NCBI GenBank assembly: GCA_018806985.1
Contig: JADANN010000128.1
Coordinates: forward strand, 248,001 to 312,000
DNA: 64,000 bases
Origin: Angiostrongylus vasorum
Lineage: Eukaryota > Nematoda > Chromadorea > Rhabditida > Metastrongylidae
Reading direction: 5' to 3'
The translations under genes and the position numbers were made by a program. Position 1 is the stretch's first letter; every line of letters begins with the position of its first letter. The notes under the pieces were generated by a model that was given only the letters and a program-made list of their open reading frames with translations, made no database searches and had not been told where the DNA came from. Shown piece by piece: positions 11,577 to 22,229 of this stretch.

Positions 11577-13880
11577 TTAGCATTTAACGTAGAGATTAAC
11601 CGCGCAGAGTTCACATAGAACAGTAATGCGCCTTTCAGATTCAAATACCAGTCCCAAGTACCCTGTGGGATCACGCGTGATTGTGAAGCATTCTTCCCTG
11701 CGGACCAGTTTCAGATTTTTGGAATTTATCCAGAATGCCTCGAGAGTTTTGCGCGCCGAAGTTCTCGATACCCGTGCCACAATGATCACTTCTGCTTCAA
11801 AATCGGCAGTGATGTCTCTGTGTCCTTCGGCTTCTAGTACAGAATTTGGTTTAACTTTTGCCAACTAGTTGTTCTTCCATATAGACACAGAATAGTCAAC
11901 CCGTTTCGCCAATGTATTCGTCTCCACATGCTTTGCAAAAGATAAAATAAACCTTACCTGAACGCATAGGATCATCATCTCTCGTGTTACTACATATTAA
12001 GCAATGTTTTGTTGAACACAGACGGTCATACAGGCTGTTAGCAATATTGCTGGTGCTTGTAGTGATCAGATGTGGTGCGTGTGGCGCAGTGGTGGGAGAC
12101 GCCTTGCAACACACACGTGGAATCGATCCCCGCGCCCATGGCCCACCAAACCTTCCATCCCTCCGGGGTCGGCAAATTGGTACCAGACTTGTCTGGGAGG
12201 TTAGCACCACTGGCTCGATCATCGGTTAGCCACCGCGAGTCATTGTAAAGGCCAGATGTGCATTCAATCACCTCCAACGATGCTTAGTGAAGTCTATCGC
12301 ATGACTCTCGCCAGCGATTGATTAACGCCGACAGCTCTATCGTTTTTTATGTAGTGATCGGTAGCATTTCAATCACTGTTTCCAAATTCACTAGACAGGT
12401 CCTTCCTAGGGGATGCTCTGCAGCTGCACTTATTTCGTTGAAAAATGGAGGATGAGGTAAACGGGACCCTATTATCGCTAAGTTTACTGATTAGGGCCTT
12501 CATTTTCGTGTACACCTATCCCTAGGAGCTGCAGTTTCGCTGCCACTGGAGAAAAGATTTTCGCCGGTCAATTCCAGGGATTCTTGCTTCGCTCTCTTTC
12601 TGTGCAGAAGTTGGTGGCTGCTCGAAATATGTTTCTTACAAGCGCCCTTTTGTGTGTGAATGGTGAGGGGGAGAGGTAATGAGCCAGCATGCTTTTACTA
12701 CTGGGCTTTGACATCCCTTCGTGAAGTTTTTGGATAGGTTCATTTGGACGTTCAGAAAAGGATGCCAGTTTTTTGTTTGGTTTCTATGGGGTGAATATGA
12801 TGTACTCTGACTGTTCGCGCAATAAGTCAAAACAGTTTTTATCTCCCGTTGTCTGGAGCAGATAACATGAGAGTCATCTATTTATCTACAGCAAAGTAAT
12901 GGCTGGAGATCGGTTACTGGTACCTCCACTTTAAGCACAAATGCCATGGCAAGGCTTGGTGCCGGTCGCTGTCCCACTGCCAACCTTTTTCATTTATGCG
13001 AAAATTTTCTCCGCACCATCTGAAGACTAAGAAGTTTGGGTGTTCCTTCAAGAGGACGATTAACTGCTGAACGTAAACACCATAAAAAATGATGGTCATT
13101 GAAGCAACTAAGCCATATATGTTTATTGCCCTTCGCGTTTTATAAAAATGTTCGAGGATGGCTTGCATAGCCGAGTCATTCGACACATGCTTAAATGGCG
13201 GTAATGTCGAAGGACTTGTCACATACGCGCTATTAAGAAGCTCGTTCCGTAGACGATCCAGGAACATCCAGGTGGTCGTATGATGGGCTGGAATGTGTTT
13301 TAGCAACTGGCTAAGTATTACGTTCAAAAAAGTCACTTTTGGCTTGTCTGCACAACTAATGATTGGTCTAACCGTGAGTAACGATGGATAAGTAGACATA
13401 AGATCATCACTGGGAACTTATGAGTTTTGATAAGTAAGTATAAGACGAGATACGTCGGCAAAACTACTTAAAGTTGAAAGATAACTGCTGGATTTAAAGC
13501 AGCCGTTTTACAACTTTGCCTCATTAATTTTTTTAAATTTCGGTACTGACTTTTGAATTTCTTCTCGGATGATGAGGGATAAAGAAAGCATATTCAAAAT
13601 GCTCTTTCGGTATCTCAGCATCTAATTGATGTGGAATTACCATGAACTTTCCATCCTTGTCAAGTCTTATGTTTTTTTAACGTATCAGCTCTGGTAACTC
13701 CGCCATACCACATTTTTTGTGCTTCTGCGAGGTTGGAGCGAAATCTCCTCCAACGATGGTGATTAAGAACTTTGAAAGTTTTATTCGTAAATACCTGAAA
13801 CGTCGCGAGGTTGTTAAACTGCATGCTTTCACTTCCATACGGTACCACACAATACAATACAATACAATAGTGGGGTACCT
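11577..13880 (-). mobile_element. Penelope-like element copy P1 (RT plus GIY-YIG), interrupted by a SINE
   Basis: Read on the minus strand it begins with a pLTR remnant (13790-13880) and an N-terminal LAEAQKMWYGG segment. The reverse transcriptase follows, with RPIISC at about 13360, and a DD catalytic pair near 12865 where the preceding Tyr codon is a stop. Then comes a linker, and a GIY-YIG endonuclease with CGDEYIGETG near 11910, then TLEAFWIN and CFTITRDP. PLEs use a telomerase-like RT with this endonuclease. Many frames are broken. A 282-base SINE splits the linker at 12068-12349. Its 5' end meets P2 head to head. Confidence 0.85.
12068..12349 (+). mobile_element. tRNA-headed SINE (family 1) inserted in PLE P1
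   Basis: The head contains a box A-like TGGCGCAGTGGT and a box B-like GGAATCGATCCC, the internal RNA polymerase III promoter of tRNA-derived SINEs. The same sequence recurs at 3.6, 45.8 and 60.3 kb. The 10-bp direct repeat TGTAGTGATC at 12058-12067 and 12350-12359 is its target-site duplication, so both ends are defined. Confidence 0.9.
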
Positions 13881-13883
13881 TGC

Positions 13884-15424
13884 CTTGCTTTTATACCTAT
13901 ACCTACTTATTAAAACACATAAGTTAATATCATGATGAACTTGCGTAATCCAATTCGTCATCATTTAAGGTTGGACCCATCATCAGCTGTGTAGACGGGC
14001 CAACGGATAGAATAACATGGTTTCTAAGTCTAATACTCACCAAGCTGTTTAACCACATCCCAGCTCATCTCACGGACACCCAAATGTTCCTAGAACGTCT
14101 ACGTAACGCGTCTCCTAACAACGCGTACGTGATAGAATCGTTCGATTTTCCGCGCTCTAATGCAAGCCATCTTCGAACTTCTTGTTAAACATGAAGGAGG
14201 AATATATATGCATGGCTTATCTATTCAGCAGCTTATGGCTCTCTTAAAAAGTGCCTAAACTGCTCGATCTTGAGATGGTCAGGGAAAGATTACGCGCAAA
14301 TGAGAGGGCTGGCAATGCTACAGCGGTGGCACCAACTCTTGCCAGCGTTCGTGTCTAGAATAGAAGTAACCGTTATCGATCTCCGGTCGCTACTCTACTG
14401 CAGATACATAGGTGATTGTTTTGTCGTCTTCTACGCAGGAGAAGATGGACAAATGCTTTGAATTATTGAATGAGCAGTCGGAGTACATAAAGTTTACCCG
14501 GGAGGAACCGAAAGAGAACTGCCTTCCATTTTTTTAACGTTAAAATCAACTTATCAAGTACCGGCTACATGACAAAGTGGTTCTGAAAACCAAGTAATAA
14601 AAAACATCCTGGCTCACTTCTTCTCCTGCCACCGTTCACACACAAAGAAGGCGCTTGTAAGAAACATGTTTCGAGCAGCCACCTCCGTGTGCACGAATAG
14701 GGAATTAAAAGAGGAATTGCGCGACTTGGCTCCTCAAATAGCCATCTCCAATGCCCACGAAATAGTAACCCGACTAGATAGGTTTAAAAGGAGAGCGACG
14801 CCCCAAAACCAAACATTTGGCCAAAAGAAAATCCCGTTTATTTTGCCCTTTATTAGCGATGAAATAAGTATAGCTATAAACGTGCTTAAAAAGGGCAAGT
14901 CTAGAGGGGGGATCGGTTGCGATAGTAGAAATACCACCCGATACTTTCCGTCGTCAATTAGTTTGTAACCGCCTGCATGACGGTCTATGTGAAACACCAA
15001 ATTGCGTAATTTGCCCCTTATGGCAGGGACGGTGATTGCATGAGTTCAGTTACGATATGCTTGATTTCTTGTAGTATTTGCGGAGACGAATATATTGGCG
15101 AAACGGGCAGACCTTTATGTATCCGCATAAAAGAACACCTAGATAGCAAACGAAAACCAACACAAGGCACGCCATTAGCCACGCAATGGATACAAAAGCA
15201 TAGCGGAGACGACTTTGATGTAAAAGTCGCTATCCTTGCACGGGATCCTAAAACACCGACGCGCAACTGATTGAGGCTTTTTTGGATAAATGCCAAAAAG
15301 CCCTAAAATGAATAGCAGGGAGGAATGTCCCAAGATCACACGTGATCTCGCCTCGTACCTTCGTATCCATCGTTGATGTGAGGAGGTGCAATCGTCAACC
15401 ATATGCGACTCTGAGCGGCTGTTG
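13884..15424 (+). mobile_element. Penelope-like element copy P2 (RT core and GIY-YIG)
   Basis: Plus-strand frames give GPTDRITWFL, AHLTDTQMFLERLRN, SILRWSGKDYAQ, LLYCRYIGDCFV (second position of YIDD changed to G), KKALVRNMFRAATSVC, IPFILPFISDEISIAI and CGDEYIGETGRPLCIRIKEH. The frame is shifted several times. It starts where P1 ends and is followed directly by a pLTR with a hammerhead motif. The 5' part of the ORF is missing. Confidence 0.82.
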
Positions 15425-15745
15425 TTCCTCGGAGGAAGACAGGTGAAAAAAGCAGCGGACTTTTTTTTTCGAGAAGCTGTTGATCGTGTAATTATCGTTC
15501 AGACTTTCATCTTCCTGTTTGTACTGTTGAAGCGTTTGACCTAGTGAGTTGCGTATTAGTGTACCCTTCCAGGCTCTGAAGAAGGCGATTCTGCCGAAAC
15601 GTCAGCTACGATGGTGTTCTATGTGTGTTATTGTATGGAAATGAAAGTATGCTGTTTAACAACCTCGCGACTGCTGAGAGAAAAAACGACGAATTTATAA
15701 TCCAGTGCCGAGGTTAATAGAAAGTCGATCCTGGGAACTGCTATT
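15425..15745 (+). repeat. PLE terminal repeat (pLTR, type 1)
   Basis: Follows the GIY-YIG end of P2 and precedes the ORF start of P3, the tandem arrangement typical of PLEs. Near-identical sequence occurs at 33.1 (minus), 37.1 and 62.6 kb. It contains the hammerhead-like core at 15572-15607. Confidence 0.75.
15572..15607 (+). ncRNA. hammerhead ribozyme-like motif in pLTR
   Basis: The order is GGCT, CTGAAGA, a GGC/GCC stem II, then GAAACGTC and AGCT. GGCU can pair with AGCU as stem I, ACGU is the two-base-pair palindromic stem III, and the C after it is the expected cleavage site. One extra A lies between CUGANGA and stem II. PLEs are known to carry hammerheads with minimal stem III that work as dimers. 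Activity is not shown. Confidence 0.65.
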
Positions 15746-16865
15746 TCGTTTATTTATGTGTGCGAGATATCTGAAAGTTTTCGGATGCTTACGGAGGAAA
15801 TTTCGAATCCCTTAATCAGATTCGTGGAAAGAGATTTCGCTCAGCCCTCACGGAAGTGCAAAAATCTGATATGTGGGAATGCAGTGTAGGGAAGGGAGCT
15901 GGTAAGGTTAAAAAAACATGGGACTATCCGTAGGTGGTAAAAGTGGAGAGTGTGTAGCAATTTCTCACCAGTTAAATGTTGAGGTAACGAGGAGGCATCG
16001 GAAGCATCTTGAAGATGGATTTCTTTATTGTCCATCATCTCAAAAGAAATTCAGGAGTCAGTACCGAAAATTGAGCAACTAACGGCTTAGTTTGGCAAAA
16101 GCAACAAATTTAGAACAACCAGCCATCTCCTGACTCAAAGTTGAATTACCAATATGAACTGTCTTATACTTATTAAAACTCATACGTTAGTATCTACTGA
16201 TGATCATTAGATGTGTGGACGACCAACGGATAGAATAATGTTGTTTTTAACCCTTATTCTCATCTTGTTGTTAAAGCACGTTCCAGCGCATCTTACGCAC
16301 ACCCAGATGTTCCTAGATCGTCTGCATAACGCGCATCCCTAACAACGTGCACTTCATGAAGTCCTTCGTCGTTATCACCTTTTTCAAAAACACGTGGTAT
16401 GACTCTGCTACGCAAGCCATCGTCGAACTCCGTATACAACACGGAGCAGCAGTAAGCATCTATGGCATCTCGGTTCAGCAGATGACGGCCCTCTTAAAAG
16501 ATTGCCTAAATTGCTCAATATTTAGATGTTCTGGAAAGTACTACGCACAACTGGGATGGCTAGCAATGAAACATCGAATGGTACCAAGCGTTGTCGTTGT
16601 ATTTATGTCCAAGCTGAAAGCACCAGTAACCGATTTTCGACCGTTACCCTATTGCAGATATATGGATTATTGTTTTATAATCGGTTCCAGACAAGAGCTG
16701 ATAAAAAATGCTTTGAGTTATTGAACGAACAGTTGGAGCATACTATGTTCACCCGACAGAAACCGAAGGAAAACTGGCTTTCATTTCCAAAGTTCAAGTG
16801 AACCTATCCAAAAACGGCTGCAGTACAAAGTGGTAGCGAATGCCGAGTAACGAAAACATAGAACA
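15746..16865 (+). mobile_element. Penelope-like element copy P3 (N-terminal region and RT, truncated)
   Basis: After the pLTR comes an N-terminal LTEVQKSDMW segment near 15850, matching LAEAQKMWYG of P1. RT pieces follow: DRIMLFLTLIL, AHLTHTQMFLDRLHN, YGISVQQMTALL, LPYCRYMDYCFI (YIDD altered) and NEQLEHTMF. It breaks off near 16865 where an RTE fragment starts. Confidence 0.75.
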
Positions 16866-17700
16866 CAAACAACATACATAGGCGATGTTCTATGAATACA
16901 ATGAAGCGAGAAAAAATAATAGACTGTGTGTAAATAAGACGAAGACCGGTTCATGAAGAATCCCTTTTGCAGTGGCTAAGTGGCGAACAAATGGAACTCA
17001 TTGGTTCTCAGATTATGGAAGCCACTTCGTACGTGTACCTTACGGTTCATGTAAACATGGAGAACAATATGAAGGAAAAACTGGACGGAAGAAGGAGATC
17101 AACATGGGCCACATTCAGGTTTTTTAAAAAGCCACCGGCGAACTGGCGGACGCAAAGTTCTCCGCTCACCTTTTTCTGCTCAGCTGTCCTTCCTTCCCAT
17201 TATGCTGCAGTGAAGTGGGCTATACTTCAACCACGACAAGAATCCTCATACTGCTCGCAAATCGCTTGAACGATGTCTTATAAAAATTTAACCGGTTCTC
17301 ACAACGTCTAGTCAGGAGGCGCAGCTCAGATCTTCGAAACCTATCCTATATTCGGGACCTAGGAGAATATACATCGATATCGTAACACAGATGGGGCGGT
17401 CGTATAATGAGAAGAATTGACGACAGATTTAAGAAAAGAACTGTAATGTGGATTTCATGTTGATGTAGGCGTCTACTAGGATGACCAGCTACACATTGGG
17501 CCCATGAGTTACTAACCAAACTCAATCGGCTGTTTTCGTAGCCTCCAATGTTTTCAAATCACGATAGGAGACTCGCATTTGCCACAATGCTCGAAGGAAA
17601 CCCACACCAAGGACGACGGTTGCGAGTCAAAGAAACGAATGGAGAACGTTCTGGGGTTCGCATAGCTCGTCAAAAACCGTCCGCTCTAGTATCCAGATAA
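16866..17700 (+). mobile_element. RTE-type LINE (family C), reverse transcriptase 3' fragment
   Basis: Contains the post-catalytic RT and thumb motifs of nematode RTEs: SYVYLTVHVNMENNMKEKLD near 17025, RRRSTWATF near 17090, LRSSDLR... DLGEYIS near 17330 and MRRIDDRFKKRT near 17410. The 5' part and catalytic core are absent. It stops just short of GT92 exon h. Confidence 0.65.
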
Positions 17701-17733
17701 GTAAGTAGGATTCCTGCAAAGTGTTCAAGGTAC

Positions 17734-17827
17734 CTTTTTCGGGTCAACAATGTACTTCGAAAAGTTCCCGGGTGGCAAAACTTGCGATGCGTTGTGATAT
17801 CTCCAGGTTGGCATCAATTCAGCAACC
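17734..17827 (-). CDS. GT92 gene A exon h (one single-base insertion)
   Basis: It encodes VAELMPTWRYHNASQVLPPG, then the FSKYIVDPKK motif, with an extra T in a run of five breaking the frame between the two. The donor is AAG|GTACCT. The following intron is 7.7 kb and carries most of the retroelements in this gene. Confidence 0.7.
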
Positions 17828-18281
17828 TTAAACACCATATTTATATGTTTTTATGAATGCACAAGTATATTACATACATTATATGCCATATACACGGGCA
17901 AAATTTGCACTCATTGCTTGAAACCCATAAAGTTCTAGACATAAACCAATGCTGCAATCAACTTTTTTTCAAAAAGGGAAACAACTTGCTCAAAAGTACA
18001 GCAGACAGTCAAAATAGACAAGTGGCAGAGGAAATGGATTAATAATCAATGTAGGATTGTCATTAGAAGAAGAATCGACAAGAAATATACTTTATTCTGG
18101 GTTAAACAAGTACAAGTAGTCCGCAACATGCAGGCAAGGTAGCTTAAGGGGTTTAAGAAATTCAGGGTTTTCGTCCAAAAGATATCGGGAAAGGATTAGT
18201 CAGTGTCCGAACAAGCCAAAAATATCCATAAAATCATACTGTCAAAACCTGCGTTCTTCAAGCAGAAAGACTTTCGCCTAC

Positions 18282-18380
18282 CTGGCTTTTACTAACGTAT
18301 TTTTTGTGGCAGTGTCTCGTTCCTAAGAACCAATCGCTGTTGAAATGACAATTCTGCTATTGTTTGATTAAAAAATAGTC
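18282..18380 (-). CDS. GT92 gene A exon g (two single-base insertions)
   Basis: It encodes IAELSFQQRLVLRNETLPQK. Compared with the 97-base exon of gene B it has one extra T near the start and one extra A before the end, giving in-frame stops. The likely donor is CCAG|GTAGGC. Confidence 0.65.
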
Positions 18381-18429
18381 CTAAACAAGAGCGCAAATGT
18401 AAACAAGAAAAAATCCTCTTGATATTCAC

Positions 18430-18540
18430 AAACTGGAGGTAGTCGAAGAGAGTTCCGCGATATTCAGTTGGAGTCAGCCTTTCGTCGAGTTCAACCATTG
18501 CCACCCATTGAGAATGACCACGTGAACGTATGAGGCATTC
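18430..18540 (-). CDS. GT92 gene A exon f with ELDER motif
   Basis: The acceptor is CTTTTGTAG|GAATGC and the donor TTT|GTGAAT, with a 49-base intron to exon g. It encodes RSRGHSQWVAMVELDERLTP and TEYRGTLFDYLQ. This is where the DxD-like metal-binding motif sits; here the first acidic residue is Glu. Confidence 0.8.
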
Positions 18541-19417
18541 CTACAAAAGTGTAACTAGTCGAATTTGAACTATCCTGGGTGAGTTAATTACTAGATGGAG
18601 TGTAGTGATTCTGTTCAACACGCGTAATGCCTTAGTTGTACCCTATCCAGGCGAACAAAACGTCTGGGAATCGGCACCACTTCGGGAACTTCTGTCCGAC
18701 CCACGAAACGTAGAAAAACCTTAGCACCACTAAAGAGGATCGAAATAGTTAGCATTAAACGGCAGTCATATGGAAGATCAAAAATCCTTGAGCACGAAGC
18801 GAACATACAGGAAAATCCGAAGACGTTCATAGACGGTGAGGAGAGACAATGAACTGAGTAAAGGAAATACTGGTATAGGCACAATATATGGTGCAATGCT
18901 ACGTTACGTTAAATAATAATTACTAAGGTTAACAGCCTTCAACTGCATTGCCGTTCTCTGAAATTCTTTTAAAATATCAAAGGAAAAAAGAAATTAACCT
19001 ATCTTTAAATTCCGTTCAAAAAATACTAGCAATAAATTTCTGTTCTGTCTAGAGAAGCTCTTCTCCTGGCAGGAAATTATCGCGACAATACGAAAATTGT
19101 AGCCGAAAATGTTGCGCAGCAAAACAGTTCGACGAAGAGACAATGGTTGACACGTGACTCATGTCAGCCGAAGGGCCCCGAAGAGAGTATTCAGACATCT
19201 GTCCTCACGTGGCGCTTAGATCTCAGAAAAAAAATAAAATCACACATCCATAATTACAGCGAGGAACCGCTTGCTAGTTTTCATAACTAGTAGCTTATGA
19301 CTACATCAATAGTGTTCTGCATTCTGATTAGTGTGTAAGATTGGGCCGCAATGATGCGCTCTAAGGTATCACATGACTAAGAGATGATGCGAAATCTAAG
19401 AATGCAGTAATGCTGAC

Positions 19418-19570
19418 CTGTAATTGAGGTAACTGCCGTAGTTTGTCATCTCCTGAAAAATAGTCGCGAACAGCAATCACTTCAGCCTCTCCAGACCGAA
19501 CATAATTGTCTAATAGCATCCAACTGTACTCATCTAATTCGTTTACGTAAATGTAAAAGTACGTCACACC
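19418..19570 (-). CDS. GT92 gene A exon e
   Basis: The acceptor is TGTTCAG|GGTGTG and the donor CAG|GTCAGC. The 51 open codons contain TYFYIYVNELDEY and VRSGEAEVIAVRD, then RQLPQLQ. The paralogous exon in gene B has the same length of 153 bases. Confidence 0.88.
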
Positions 19571-19967
19571 CTGAACATAAAAGTGGAACTTCAGAATAGG
19601 GATCAAAATGAATGAGAGCTTGCTCTCGATGAAATTATTCAAACTGCTACTAGTCGAGATAACTCCTGTTTGCCGCAAAAACTGGTGTAATAGAAATTCA
19701 ATAAACAGAGCACTCTTTTATCCCGTCATTTCGATATTGGTACATAAGTTTCGCAATGACTAGTTCAACTTTTCATCCTGCTTAAATTCCCACCGTTTTA
19801 AGCCCCTCTTCGCTACCGAATTGAAAAAAATTGCCGAAAGCGGTCGTCGTACAGTTGGTCTTTTAATGTGAGGATAAGTCCAAAGTTAGGGAAAAACAAG
19901 CAGAAGCCTATGTGCCATATTCCGCTCACTACCATATCAAAACACAAGGAACAAAAATAAACCGTAC

Positions 19968-20065
19968 CTGAATCTTATGATGTTCGATAAACTCGGCTAA
20001 TAATAACCACTTTGGCTCCAGCCCGTATAAAGGAGCAACGCAAGCCGAAAAATAGTGGATTGTCA
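19968..20065 (-). CDS. GT92 gene A exon d
   Basis: The acceptor is TATTCCAG|TG and the donor CAG|GTACGG. It encodes ACVAPLYGLEPKWLLLAEFI followed by EHHKIQ, the most recognisable GT92 motif. Phases match exon c (1 nt) and exon e (0). Confidence 0.85.
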
Positions 20066-20175
20066 CTGGAATACTCCTAGATGCAGAACTAATTTAGAAT
20101 TTGGGCAAAAAAAGAAGACAACTCGAAATTCCTTTGCAAAAACGTAGCCAGGTAACCACAACGAAAAGGCCCAAC

Positions 20176-20420
20176 CATTTTGAGTCCGATCGGTTATTGG
20201 CACAGGAGACTCGTAGTAGCCGGTGGGCGCATCTGAGAGCGAAATGTGCTTCACGCCTTCACGGCGAAGGCAGAGTGCAGTGAACTCGGGAAATATGACT
20301 GTTTTGAAAGGAGGAACGATTTCTCTTCGTTGTTGATCAAAATAACGGCAATAGACAGTGTCCCTGTTAAAAGATTGTATGCCGAATGAAAATTTTTGCG
20401 TCTTAAAAACGCAGTACGTC
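20176..20420 (-). CDS. GT92 gene A exon c
   Basis: The acceptor is GTGAAG|G and the donor AATG|GTTGGG, a donor also kept in gene B. The 245 bases are open and encode DTVYCRYFD, then FPEFTALCLRREG and SPVPITDRTQN, all typical of the N-terminal half of GT92 proteins. Confidence 0.75.
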
Positions 20421-21216
20421 CTTCACATTTCAAAGAAATAAGAAATCGTATTTGTTAAAAGGAGTTATTGAATTTGATAAGAGCAGCAACCTTGTCATTC
20501 GACTGGCTACTTAGTGAAGTTCATCAAAACACCATTAACAAGTACTCTGGCACTCCTTGACCAGCAGGTGACTCCAAACAACTACTGGTACACTCGTAGA
20601 CTATTACAAGATAAAACTTGAGATATATGATATGTTATGCCTTGGCCTGTGAGAGGCATTTCTTTACCTGTGATAACATGAAAAAAGACTTCTGTCGACG
20701 AGTTAAATGATTGACGGTTTGGCTGCTAATTAACTGTTGTTTCACTCAGTTTGTTTTGATAGAGCCACATTATCGTAGCTACGGTTATGAAAAATATTGA
20801 AACGGACGCATATTTGACCTGCCAAACACTTCTAAACGATTAATTAAAGCAATTTGCTTGTACTGTAGACCATACTGACACATAAGCCTTAAGCAGCATA
20901 CTTACCATACACACTCCTGGAGTGATACACAAGCTCTCCTCTATAATTCTCTTATGTTTTCAATTCCTCAAGTACTCTATTTGTGAAAAATATCTTTCAT
21001 TGCCTAAAAGCCAACACTCCCGTGATTAACATGGAATTATACGTTGGCCTTCGCCACAGCTAAACATAATCAGTTGTTGAATGTCATGTGTAAAGCTTCT
21101 AAACGAGCAGAAGAAAGAATTCTTCTGCGAAAGATCTCATCATCAGTTAAAAATCGTCTCCGCAATGGTTTTGTTCGAACACCGAAATTTCTATGGAACA
21201 CGTTGTTTAAACAGAC

Positions 21217-21305
21217 CTATATTTATTAAGTGATGTCATCATAACGTAAATGTGGTCCGGGTGCTCAAAGGCCGACATCAGGGAAATGTTCATCTTTGGT
21301 CCGCC
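21217..21305 (-). CDS. GT92 gene A exon b
   Basis: The acceptor is TTTCAG|GGCGG and the donor TATAG|GTCTG. It encodes MNISLMSAFEHPDHIYVMMT, the opening strand region of the GT92 fold. The 89 bases leave two nucleotides that are completed by the single first base of exon c. Confidence 0.65.
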
Positions 21306-21373
21306 CTGAAAAAAAAGCGACCTAGAGTTTTTTTCTGAGTAGAACAGATATTTAGTTGTTGTTTTGCATTCAC

Positions 21374-21488
21374 CATTCGACCGATTCCTTTTCGTATTGC
21401 TTCATCGTAAAACCTTCGCAAGAGGGTGTAATTTATCGTCTCAGTTCCGTCTCCTGAAGAATTGTACAGTGTAGAGCTTAATGAGAGA
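21374..21488 (-). CDS. GT92 gene A exon a (lumenal stalk)
   Basis: The acceptor ends TTTTTAATGCAG and the donor is ATG|GTGAAT. The exon encodes a Ser/Thr-rich stretch with possible N-glycosylation sites (NSS, NYT), then LRRFYDEAIRKGIGRM. Gene B keeps the same pattern (FYDEAMRKGVGRM). The upstream limit is less certain than the downstream one. Confidence 0.6.
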
Positions 21489-21929
21489 CTGCATTAAAAA
21501 TAAGCACTTTCGGAGAAACTGTGGAACTTATTAATGGAAAGACGGCCAATACAAGTTAACTTATTTCAGGTTTTGAATGATATTTCGATGATTGCGTTGA
21601 GAAATCGAGAAACACTGGACACCTCCGAATCCTGGTTACAAAATTGAAAAAAGATGACCAAATGCACATCAGAAATGCAGATATGAAATGTCCTAAACAC
21701 TTTAAAATATTTTGGAAGATGGGAAGTGTGGAAAAATGCACAGATTTATTTATGGATTGGACGGCATGCAGAAAAATCAATAATACTCATTTATTTTTTT
21801 ACGTCACTGGGGATCAATTATTTTGTGAATCCCGCACTTTTTGCACACGATATCCATTATCTAGGAAAGTTCTAGAACCTCTTGTGTATGGATTCAGCTG
21901 TTGCTTCAGGATTTTCGGCTTCTTCACGA

Positions 21930-22220
21930 ATGTCGTTGAATGCCGATTGATTCGATTCCTCTTCGAGCCTGCCTGGGATACTAGTGGTAGTGTGTTTCCA
22001 CGTGGAGGGAGTGAGTTAATTGCAGAGAAATCAGGCACCTACTTTCCACCCTTGAAGGGATGGAAGCATGGTGGACATGAAACATGGTCGAACCAATGCA
22101 TTGATTGTTACGGACTGTGTCGCTACTACAATGCTTGAGCAATCTCCCATCTCTGATCCGATTTATTTTGCTACGAAACCATTTTCGAAGGTTTATTCCT
22201 AATCTCAAAACGTTTTCAAG
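21930..22220 (-). repeat. SINE-like repeat remnant
   Basis: GAATCGAATCAATCGGCATT on the minus strand and CTTCACGAATGTCG-type sequence match parts of the repeats at 1.9 and 63.9 kb. It lies upstream of GT92 gene A exon a. Confidence 0.4.
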
Positions 22221-22229
22221 CAAAGATAT

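Larger units (their letters stand above)
9402..21488 (-). pseudogene. GT92 (DUF23) glycosyltransferase gene A, ten exons recognised, frame broken
   Basis: GT92 enzymes are type II Golgi membrane proteins that transfer sugars to glycans; C. elegans GALT-1 adds galactose to core fucose of N-glycans. Ten minus-strand exons a-j can be joined: 21374-21488, 21217-21305, 20176-20420, 19968-20065, 19418-19570, 18430-18540, 18282-18380, 17734-17827, 9926-10011, 9402-9564. Family hallmarks occur in order: VYCRYF, VAPLYG.EPKW, TYFYIY, RSGEAEV, ELDER, YHN, IVDPKK, RHYRD and a C-terminal NVQRR. Splice phases agree across most junctions. The first exon, with start and transmembrane anchor, was not found. 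Exon g has two extra bases (T and A runs) and exon h one extra T, so the frame fails there, and the f-g junction does not close in phase. The 7.7-kb h-i intron is filled with retroelements. It is either a decaying gene or a functional gene with sequence errors; the family call is firm. Confidence 0.8.

Noticed and set aside
18615..18896. Minus-strand frame ending LDRVQLRHYAC, considered as a GT92 exon because of RHY
   Set aside because: It lies between exons e and f, which already join in phase, and the true RHYRD exon is at 9402-9564.
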